From: Burkholderiales bacterium
GTDB taxonomy: Bacteria; Pseudomonadota; Gammaproteobacteria; Burkholderiales; Burkholderiaceae_C
DNA length: 11,936 nucleotides
Direction of reading: 5' to 3'
Assembly: GCA_006227785.1 (NCBI GenBank)
Contig: SBFU01000040.1
Location: forward strand, 1-11,936
The notes under the pieces are model-generated. The model had not been told where the DNA came from. It saw only the letters and a program-made list of their open reading frames with translations, and did no database searches. Shown one piece after another: positions 6,013 through 11,936 of this stretch. The stretch's first letter is position 1. Each line of letters begins with the position of its first letter. A program made the translations under genes and the position numbers.

Positions 6013-9000
6013 TCAGTCGCCCTGTCGCAGGTCGAGCGTGAACGGGAACTCCCGGCTGGGTGCGGCGGGGGGAACCACCATGCGTCCTGTTGTGTGGCCG
6101 ATCTGGAAAAAGCGCGAGAGGCGCCGGCTCTCGGCCTCATAGGCATTGACCGGGAAGGTGTCGTAGTTGCGGCCGCCCGGGTGCGAGACGTGGTACTGGC
6201 AACCGCCCAGCGAGCGCTGCATCCAGTTGTCCACGATGTCGAAGGTCAGGGGCGCATGCGACGGGATGGACGGGTGCAGGGCCGAGGGAGGGCTCCACGC
6301 CTTGTAACGCACGCCCGCCACATATTCGCCGACGCGGCCGGTGCTCTGCAGCGGCAGGGCGCGGCCGTTGCAGGTGATCACGTAGCGGTTGTCGTTGTAG
6401 CCGGTGACCTTGATCTCCAGCCGCTCCAGCGATGAGTCCACGTAGCGAACGGTGCCGCCAATGGCACCTTCCTCGCCCATGACGTGCCAGGGCTCCAGTG
6501 CGTTGCGCAGGCTCAGCTCGATGCCGCGCGCGGCCACCTCGCCCACCAGCGGGAAGCGGAACTCGAAATGCGGTTCGAACCAGGCCATGTCGAAGCCGTA
6601 GCCGAAGGCCTGCAGGTCGGCGATCACGTCCTCGAAGTCCATGCGCACGAAGGTGGGCAGCAGGTAGCGGTCGTGCAGTTCGGTGCCCCAGCGGGTGAGC
6701 CGGCCGGTGTAGGGCTGTTGCCAGAAACGCGCGACCAGGGCGCGCAGCAGCAGTTGTTGCGCCACGCTCATGCGGGCGTGCGGCGGCATCTCGAAGGCCC
6801 GCAGCTCCAGCAGGCCCAGGCGGCCGGTCGGGCCATCGGGCGAGTAGAGCTTGTCGATGCAGAACTCGCTGCGGTGGGTGTTGCCGGTGACGTCGATGAG
6901 GATGTTGCGCAGCGTCCGGTCGACCAGCCAGGGCGGAACGAATGGTTGGCCCCCACGCTCCGCCGCTGCGCGCGGTCCGCTGCCCCCCAAGGGGGCTGAC
7001 CCGCCTTGGGGCGGCCCGGCGTCGGGTCGGCGTTGTCCATGAATCCCGCGCTGGCGTTCGATTTCCTGCAGCGCAATCTCCAGCTCGTAGAGCTGGTCGT
7101 TGCGGGCTTCGTCCACGCGCGGGGCCTGGCTGGTCGGTCCGATGAACAGGCCCGAAAACAGGTAGGACAGCGAAGGGTGGTTGTGCCAGTAGGCCACCAG
7201 GCTGCCAAGCAGTTCGGGTTTGCGCAGGAAGGGCGAATCGGACGGCGTCGCGCCGCCCAGCACGAAGTGGTTGCCGCCGCCGGTGCCGGTGTGTCGGCCA
7301 TCGGTCATGAACTTCTCGGCGCACAGGCGTGTCTGGTGCGCGGCCTCGTAGAGGAACTCGGTGTGTTCGACCAGTTCGGCCCAGTTGTGCGCCGGGTGGA
7401 TGTTGACTTCGATGACGCCAGGGTCGGGCGTGACCTGCAGCATCTTCAGGCGTGGGTCGCGTGGAGGTGGATACCCTTCGAGCACGATCTTCATGCCCAG
7501 GGACGACGCCGTGGCTTCCACTGCGGACAGCAGGTCCAGGTAGTCCTCAAGCAGCTGGAGCGGCGGCATGAACACGTAAAGGTGCTGGCCTCGCCCGCCA
7601 CGCTCCTTTTCGGCCTTCGGGCCGTTGGCGCGCTGCGGGTCGCGTGCTTCCACGCACAGGGCGGTGCGGGTCAGCCAGGCAGCCGACTCCCCGCGCTGGG
7701 GCAAGCGCGAGGCCAGGGCCTGTGCGCCCGGCCCCGCAGCGCTGCCCTCGCCCGGGTCGTCGCCTTCGCTGGCGCCGTAGTCGCTGCCCTGCATGGACAC
7801 CGTGCCGCCCTCGGCAAATCCGCCGCCGATCGTGTGCGGGTGGACCTGGTGGCGCAACGGGGGGTGGCCGGGCAATGGCGCACGCGGGCTGTGAGGGTCC
7901 TGCTCGATGTGATAGGGGTAGTCTCCCGCCGAGACCCAGGGCAGCGAGTCCAGGGGCAGGCGGTAGCCCATGGGCGAGTCGCCGGGGACGAGGTACATGC
8001 GTTCGTCGCGGAAGAACCACGGCCCGGTCGACCAGGACGCGCCGACCACCTTGTGGCCGCCCAGGCTGCCATGGACCGAGGCCTGCAGCGGCAGCACATA
8101 GCCCACGGTGGCGTCCAGCCCCTGGCTGAACACACGCCGCAGGCGGGCGCGTTCCAGTTCGTCGTCGAGCTTGCTGTCGAAGGGGTCGACGTTCACGGGC
8201 AATCGGCGCTCCCGCCACAGGTAGTACCAGGTGTCCTCGTAACCCGGCGTGATGTATCGGGTGCTCAGGCCAAGCTGGCGGGCCAGGGTCTGGGTGAACC
8301 GCAATGCATCTTCATGACCGTACTGCGCCGGGTCGCGTTCGTCGGCCAGCAGGGACGGGTCGTGCCAGCAGGGCTGTCCGTCGGCGCGCCAGAACACCGA
8401 CAGTGCCCAGCGCGGCAGCTGTTCGCCCGGGTACCACTTGCCCTGACCCATGTGGACGAAGCCGCCGCTGCCGTATTGCTCACGCAGCCGCCCCAGCAGC
8501 TCGGTTGCATAACCGCGTTTGGTGGGCCCCAGCGCATCGGTGTTCCATTCGGCCGCGTCGCGGTCGTGGATGCCGACGAAGGTCGGCTCGCCGCCCATGG
8601 TCAGACGCACGTCGTGCTGCACCAGGTCGGCATCAACCAGTTCGCCCAGCGCCACGATGCCGGTCCATTGGTCATCGGTGTAGGGCTTGGTCACCCGCGG
8701 CGACTCATGGACACGGGTGACCTGCATGTGATGGCTGAACTCGACCTCGCACTCGTCGACGGCGCCTTCCACTGGCGCCGCGCTGGACGGTTGCGGGGTG
8801 CAGGCCAAAGGAATGTGCCCTTCGCCGGCCAGCAGTCCCGAGGTCGGGTCCAGGCCGATCCAGCCGGCGCCAGGCAGAAAGACCTCGCACCAGGCGTGCA
8901 GGTCGGTGAAGTCGGCTTCGGGGCCGCTGGGGCCGTCGACCGACTTCACATCGGGCGTGAGCTGGATCAGGTAGCCTGAGACGAACCGCGCCGCCAGGCC

Positions 9001-9582
9001 CAGGTGGCGCAGCAGTTGCACCAGCAGCCAGCCCGAGTCGCGGCACGAGCCGCTCTTGAGCTGCAGGGTCTGCTCGGGCGTCTGCACGCCGGGCTCCATG
9101 CGGATGGTGTAGGCGATGTCCCTGTGCAGTCGCTGGTTGATGTCGACCAGAAAGTCGATGGTCCGGCGTTCGCTGCGGTCGACCTGCGCCAGGTAGTGGC
9201 TCAACAGCGGCGTCAGTGCTTCGGTGGCCAGGTAGGGCGAGAGCTCCTGCTGCTGCGCCTTTTCATACAGGAAGGGGAAGTTCTCCGCGCCTGGCTCCAG
9301 AAAGAAGTCGAACGGGTTGTATACCGCCATCTCGACCACCAGGTCGACGGTCACCTTGAATTCGGTGGTCGGCTGCGGAAACACCAGCCTTGCCTGGTAG
9401 TTGGCGAACGGGTCCTGCTGCCAGTTGATGAAGTGCTGGCCAGGTTCGATCTTCTGTGAATACGACAGCACCCGCGTACGGCTGTGGGGCGCCGGTCGCA
9501 GGCGCACGACCTGCGGTCCGAGCATGACGGGTCGGTCGTACCGGTAGTGGGTGATGTGGCTCAGGGCAACGTGGATGGCCAT
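6013..9582 (-). CDS. Transglutaminase/DUF2126 putative amidoligase
   Basis: About 1189 residues, first gene of the operon. Numbering is from the ATG at 9582. Residues about 1-270 hold a transglutaminase-like N-domain (HVALSHITHYRYDRP at the start) and core, with triad Cys180 (SGSCRDSGW), His229 (DLHAWCEVF) and Asp245 (GLDPTSG). From about 325 to the end is the DUF2126 domain, classed as a putative amidoligase of the glutamine synthetase superfamily. Conserved blocks include TMGGEPTFVGIHDRD (328-342), GVIEVNIHPAHNW (722-734), DGRHTGTGGGNHFVLGG (761-777) and NTHRSEFCIDK (901-911). Acidic residues such as Glu332, Glu725 and Glu906 are plausible metal ligands (inference). A Gly/Ser-rich, probably disordered stretch spans about 585-660. 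A second low-complexity insert (about 847-880) is encoded by a palindromic repeat. A TTG at 9609 would add nine residues, but family sequences begin at the ATG as I remember them. It probably acts with the ATP-grasp protein to build an unknown amide-linked product. Confidence 0.93.
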   Translation of the reverse strand: MAIHVALSHITHYRYDRPVMLGPQVVRLRPAPHSRTRVLSYSQKIEPGQHFINWQQDPFANYQARLVFPQPTTEFKVTVDLVVEMAVYNPFDFFLEPGAENFPFLYEKAQQQELSPYLATEALTPLLSHYLAQVDRSERRTIDFLVDINQRLHRDIAYTIRMEPGVQTPEQTLQLKSGSCRDSGWLLVQLLRHLGLAARFVSGYLIQLTPDVKSVDGPSGPEADFTDLHAWCEVFLPGAGWIGLDPTSGLLAGEGHIPLACTPQPSSAAPVEGAVDECEVEFSHHMQVTRVHESPRVTKPYTDDQWTGIVALGELVDADLVQHDVRLTMGGEPTFVGIHDRDAAEWNTDALGPTKRGYATELLGRLREQYGSGGFVHMGQGKWYPGEQLPRWALSVFWRADGQPCWHDPSLLADERDPAQYGHEDALRFTQTLARQLGLSTRYITPGYEDTWYYLWRERRLPVNVDPFDSKLDDELERARLRRVFSQGLDATVGYVLPLQASVHGSLGGHKVVGASWSTGPWFFRDERMYLVPGDSPMGYRLPLDSLPWVSAGDYPYHIEQDPHSPRAPLPGHPPLRHQVHPHTIGGGFAEGGTVSMQGSDYGASEGDDPGEGSAAGPGAQALASRLPQRGESAAWLTRTALCVEARDPQRANGPKAEKERGGRGQHLYVFMPPLQLLEDYLDLLSAVEATASSLGMKIVLEGYPPPRDPRLKMLQVTPDPGVIEVNIHPAHNWAELVEHTEFLYEAAHQTRLCAEKFMTDGRHTGTGGGNHFVLGGATPSDSPFLRKPELLGSLVAYWHNHPSLSYLFSGLFIGPTSQAPRVDEARNDQLYELEIALQEIERQRGIHGQRRPDAGPPQGGSAPLGGSGPRAAAERGGQPFVPPWLVDRTLRNILIDVTGNTHRSEFCIDKLYSPDGPTGRLGLLELRAFEMPPHARMSVAQQLLLRALVARFWQQPYTGRLTRWGTELHDRYLLPTFVRMDFEDVIADLQAFGYGFDMAWFEPHFEFRFPLVGEVAARGIELSLRNALEPWHVMGEEGAIGGTVRYVDSSLERLEIKVTGYNDNRYVITCNGRALPLQSTGRVGEYVAGVRYKAWSPPSALHPSIPSHAPLTFDIVDNWMQRSLGGCQYHVSHPGGRNYDTFPVNAYEAESRRLSRFFQIGHTTGRMVVPPAAPSREFPFTLDLRQGD
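6948..7020. repeat. Palindromic C/G-rich interspersed repeat inside the DUF2126 gene
   Basis: This 73-bp segment departs from the surrounding coding sequence. CCCCAAGG (6985-6992) pairs perfectly with CCTTGGGG (7004-7011). With the adjoining GGG/CCC pair and one bulged G (7003), it gives an 11-bp stem closed by the loop CTGA (6996-6999). A competing hairpin CCGCC-TTGG-GGCGG lies at 7001-7014. Read on the minus strand the end is GAGCGTGGGGGCCA, a tail I recall from repeats scattered between genes in Comamonadaceae. Here it lies in frame and encodes residues 855-879 of the putative amidoligase, rich in Gly, Pro, Ala and Arg. I see no flanking target duplication and no second copy in this window. 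Confidence 0.6.
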
Positions 9583-9622
9583 GCGAACGACTTTCGAAGG
9601 GGAGGGCAATCAGATGATAGGC

Positions 9623-9639
9623 AGGCGGTCGGTCCGCCT
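9623..9639. promoter_or_regulatory. Operator-like inverted repeat in the divergent comEC/operon gap
   Basis: AGGCGG (9623-9628) and CCGCCT (9634-9639) form an inverted repeat around TCGGT. It lies in the 90-bp gap (9583-9672) between the divergent starts of the amidoligase operon and comEC, where a regulator could act on both. A weak -10 candidate for the operon, TATCAT on the minus strand (9619-9614), lies next to it without a good -35. In a GC-rich genome a 6-bp inverted repeat can arise by chance. Confidence 0.25.
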
Positions 9640-9672
9640 CATGACGGTGAGGGGCCAAGCAAGAGTTGCGCC

Positions 9673-11936
9673 ATGTCCTGTTCGGGTGCCCGCCCGCCGG
9701 TGCCGGTGAAGCACGCGGGCAGCCTGTGGCTCCTGGGTATGGTGCTGGGGGTGGCACTGCAGCTGCAGCAGCGCGCGCTCTGGTCCGCGGGCGTCTATGC
9801 CGGTCTGCTGGTGTTGGCGGCAGCCGCTGCCTTGCTGGCGTACAGGTCGCTGCGCGGCGCCGGCTGGCAGGCGCTGGCCTGGTTGCTGGTGGGCGTGCTG
9901 GGCGGTGCCGGCTCGACCGGGTTGCGGGCGGTGGCCTTCGCCGGCCAGGCACTCGACCCGGCGCTGGAAGGGGTGACCTTGGTGGTCAGTGGTCGGGTGG
10001 CCGCCATGCCGACCCGCAGCCCGCAGGGGCTGCGTTTCGAATTCGAGGTCGAAGGGGCGCAGCGCGACGGGCAGGCGGTCGCGGTGCCGCCACGTCTGCT
10101 GCTGGGGTGGTACCGCCAGCCCTTCCAGGCCCGGTCTGAGACCAGGCGGTCATCGAGGTCCGACACGCCCACGCCATCCCTGCCTGCGGTGGTGGCCGGT
10201 GATCGCTGGCAGCTGGCGGTGCGTCTCAAGCGCCCCCACGGGCTGTCCAACCCGCACGGCTTCGACCGCGAGCGCTGGCTCTGGGAGCAGGGCCTTGGTG
10301 CCACCGGCAGCGTTCGAGCCGGGCCCCGCGATCCGGCCCCGCAGCGCTTGGCCACCACGGCCTGGCACCCGCTGCAGAGGGCACGGCAACAGGTGGATGA
10401 GGGTATCGGTCGGCGGGTGGACGATCCGCGCAGCGCCGGTGTCCTGTCGGCGCTGGTGGTGGGCAACCAGAGCGCCATCGAACGCGAGGACTGGGACCTG
10501 TTCCGCACCACGGGTGTGTCCCACCTGATGGCGATATCGGGACTGCACGTCACCATGTTCGCCTGGCTTGCGGTGGCGGTGGTCGGTGCTCTCTGGCGAG
10601 CATTGGCCCGGGTTTGGCCGGCTGCCCTGCTGGCCGTGCCGGCGCCGCTGGCGGCCGGCGTGGGCGGTATTGCCCTGGCCACCGTCTATGCGCTGTTTTC
10701 CGGCTGGGCTGTGCCGTCACAGCGCACCGTGATCATGCTGGCGGTGGTGATGACCCTGCGGCTGCACGCCCGCCGCTGGCCCTGGCCGGTGGTCTGGCTC
10801 ACGGCCATGGTGGTGGTGTTGCTGCTGGACCCGTGGGCCCTCATGCACGCCGGGTTCTGGCTCAGTTTTGTGGCGGTGGGCATTCTGTTTGCGAGCGACC
10901 CTGGGCGCGGCCTGCCGGGCTCATCGCCCGGTGGACCTGTCGCCCCATCGCGCCTGCGCCTGATCCTGTCCAAGGGCCTGGGTCTGCTGCGCGAGCAGTC
11001 GGTGGTGACGCTGGCGCTGGCGCCCCTGACCCTGATGCTGTTCGGCCAGTTCTCGGTGGTCGGTCTGGTGGCCAACCTGGTGGCCATTCCCTGGGTGACG
11101 CTGGTGGTGACCCCACTGGCCATGCTGGGGGTGGCCTGGTCGCCCATATGGGATCTGGCGGCATGGGCGGTGCAGGCGCTGGGCGTGCTGCTGCAGGGCC
11201 TGGCGGGCTGGTCCTGGTCGGCGGTGTACCGGCCCATCACGCCCTGGCCGATGGCCGTGCTGGCCATACTGGGCGGCATCGTCATGGTCCTGCGACTGCC
11301 GCCGGTGCTGCGCGTGGCCGGGTGCCTGCTGGTCTGGCCGGTCCTGTTCTGGTCGCCGGAGCGGCCGCCAGCCGGGCAGTTCGAGCTCACGGCCATCGAC
11401 GTCGGGCAGGGCAGTGCGGTCCTGGTTCGGACCGCGCGCCACAGCCTGCTCTACGACACCGGTCCGAGTTACTCCCCCGACAGCGATGCCGGCGACCGGG
11501 TGATCGTGCCCCTGCTGCGCGCACTCGGTGTCCGTCTGGACCAGGTGGTGGTCAGCCACAGCGACAGCGACCATTCCGGGGGGATGGAGGCGGTTCGGCA
11601 GGCGCACCCGCAGGCACGCTGGCTCTCGTCATTTGACCGGGTGCCCGAGCGCCGCTGCCAGGCCGGGCAGCAGTGGACCTGGGACGGCGTTCGTTTCGAG
11701 GTGCTGCATCCGCGGCCAGGGCACTACGGGGCCGGTGGCGAAGGGCTGCTGTCGAGCAATGCCATGTCCTGCGTGCTGCATGTGGTGGCCGGCGAGCACA
11801 GCGCCTGGCTGGCGGGCGATATCGACGCCGAGCAGGAGGTCCGCCTGGCGCTCGATCGTCCAGACATGCGGACCACCGTGCTGCTGGCGCCGCACCATGG
11901 CAGCCTCACCTCCTCCAGCCCAGTGCTGCTCAACAC
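9673..11936 (+). CDS. comEC: ComEC/Rec2 DNA internalization channel protein, N-terminal part and most of the hydrolase domain
   Basis: The frame is open without a stop from the ATG at 9673 through the right edge (754 codons), so the gene is cut off at its 3' end. ComEC carries single-stranded transforming DNA across the inner membrane during natural competence. In order: N-terminal membrane segments (about residues 15-85), an OB-fold-like soluble region (about 95-230), the competence domain with the signature LFRTTGVSHLMAISGLHV (276-293) and many hydrophobic helices (to about 560), then a metallo-beta-lactamase-like domain. That domain shows DVGQG (576-580), HSDSDHSGG (629-637, metal ligands His629, Asp631, Asp633 and His634), LAGDID near 715, and the late HHGSLTSSS motif near the window end. 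The second His of the classical HxHxDH is Asp, as is usual in ComEC. A polar, Arg/Ser-rich loop (about 156-175) interrupts the OB region. No clear Shine-Dalgarno sequence precedes the ATG. It is transcribed divergently from the amidoligase operon. Confidence 0.95.
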   Translation, partial: MSCSGARPPVPVKHAGSLWLLGMVLGVALQLQQRALWSAGVYAGLLVLAAAAALLAYRSLRGAGWQALAWLLVGVLGGAGSTGLRAVAFAGQALDPALEGVTLVVSGRVAAMPTRSPQGLRFEFEVEGAQRDGQAVAVPPRLLLGWYRQPFQARSETRRSSRSDTPTPSLPAVVAGDRWQLAVRLKRPHGLSNPHGFDRERWLWEQGLGATGSVRAGPRDPAPQRLATTAWHPLQRARQQVDEGIGRRVDDPRSAGVLSALVVGNQSAIEREDWDLFRTTGVSHLMAISGLHVTMFAWLAVAVVGALWRALARVWPAALLAVPAPLAAGVGGIALATVYALFSGWAVPSQRTVIMLAVVMTLRLHARRWPWPVVWLTAMVVVLLLDPWALMHAGFWLSFVAVGILFASDPGRGLPGSSPGGPVAPSRLRLILSKGLGLLREQSVVTLALAPLTLMLFGQFSVVGLVANLVAIPWVTLVVTPLAMLGVAWSPIWDLAAWAVQALGVLLQGLAGWSWSAVYRPITPWPMAVLAILGGIVMVLRLPPVLRVAGCLLVWPVLFWSPERPPAGQFELTAIDVGQGSAVLVRTARHSLLYDTGPSYSPDSDAGDRVIVPLLRALGVRLDQVVVSHSDSDHSGGMEAVRQAHPQARWLSSFDRVPERRCQAGQQWTWDGVRFEVLHPRPGHYGAGGEGLLSSNAMSCVLHVVAGEHSAWLAGDIDAEQEVRLALDRPDMRTTVLLAPHHGSLTSSSPVLLN

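Noticed and set aside
7006..8979. A 657-codon open frame on the plus strand opposite the DUF2126 gene.
   Set aside because: It is antisense to a strongly conserved gene, its product is rich in Gly, Arg, Gln and Ala with no recognisable domain, and long antisense frames are expected in GC-rich DNA with G/C at third positions.
9583..9609. TTG start at 9609 for the DUF2126 protein, adding nine residues.
   Set aside because: The rare start has no ribosome-binding site, and family proteins as I recall them begin with the sequence encoded from the ATG at 9582.
10614..11636. A 340-codon plus-strand frame, out of phase with comEC.
   Set aside because: It overlaps the competence and hydrolase domains of comEC, whose motifs are unmistakable in the other frame; the product is a Gly/Ala/Arg-rich shadow.

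Overview
The window is dense, GC-rich chromosomal DNA. It looks like a betaproteobacterium of the order Burkholderiales, most likely Comamonadaceae. The signs are a PHA phasin of the Burkholderiales type, protein sequences that read like those of Hydrogenophaga, Acidovorax or Variovorax relatives, and a C/G-rich palindromic repeat of a kind I associate with that family. The family call is inference from memory, not a database result. There are no tRNA or rRNA genes, CRISPR arrays, transposases or prophage genes in view, and no gene-free stretch exceeds 300 bases.

Layout. (1) Positions 1-396 (+) hold the C-terminal end of a DSD1-type, PLP- and zinc-dependent D-amino-acid dehydratase that runs in from the left. 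(2) Positions 397-595 form the control region of a phasin gene (596-1117, +), with a plausible sigma-70 promoter framed by two near-identical TGC-rich motifs that could be PhaR operators. (3) A bidirectional terminator at 1157-1178 separates the phasin from a convergent minus-strand pair: a flavin reductase-like protein (1180-1782) and a RidA-family protein (1787-2257). (4) Positions 2372-9582 (-) hold a tight three-gene operon. Read in its own direction it encodes a transglutaminase/DUF2126 putative amidoligase of about 1189 aa, a circularly permuted ATP-grasp/alpha-E fusion of 883 aa, and a stand-alone transglutaminase-like protein of 321 aa. (5) Diverging from the operon across a 90-bp gap is comEC (9673 to beyond the right edge, +), the DNA-uptake channel, open to the window end.

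How the genes fit together. The operon is the notable system. It combines two predicted ATP-dependent amide-bond-forming enzymes (ATP-grasp and a glutamine-synthetase-superfamily-like DUF2126 domain) with two papain-like transglutaminase or peptidase domains whose Cys-His-Asp triads are intact, and a helical alpha-E partner. Comparative genomics has linked such sets to synthesis and trimming of a peptide or protein modification, sometimes next to the proteasome-like protein Anbu. I know of no established substrate, and no Anbu gene lies in this window. The largest protein also carries an in-frame insert of about 25-35 residues encoded by the palindromic repeat, which is the most unusual local feature. 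The RidA and flavin reductase genes lie downstream on the same strand and may share the final terminator, but nothing in the sequence ties them functionally to the amidoligase operon. The phasin and comEC belong to unrelated processes (PHA storage and natural transformation).
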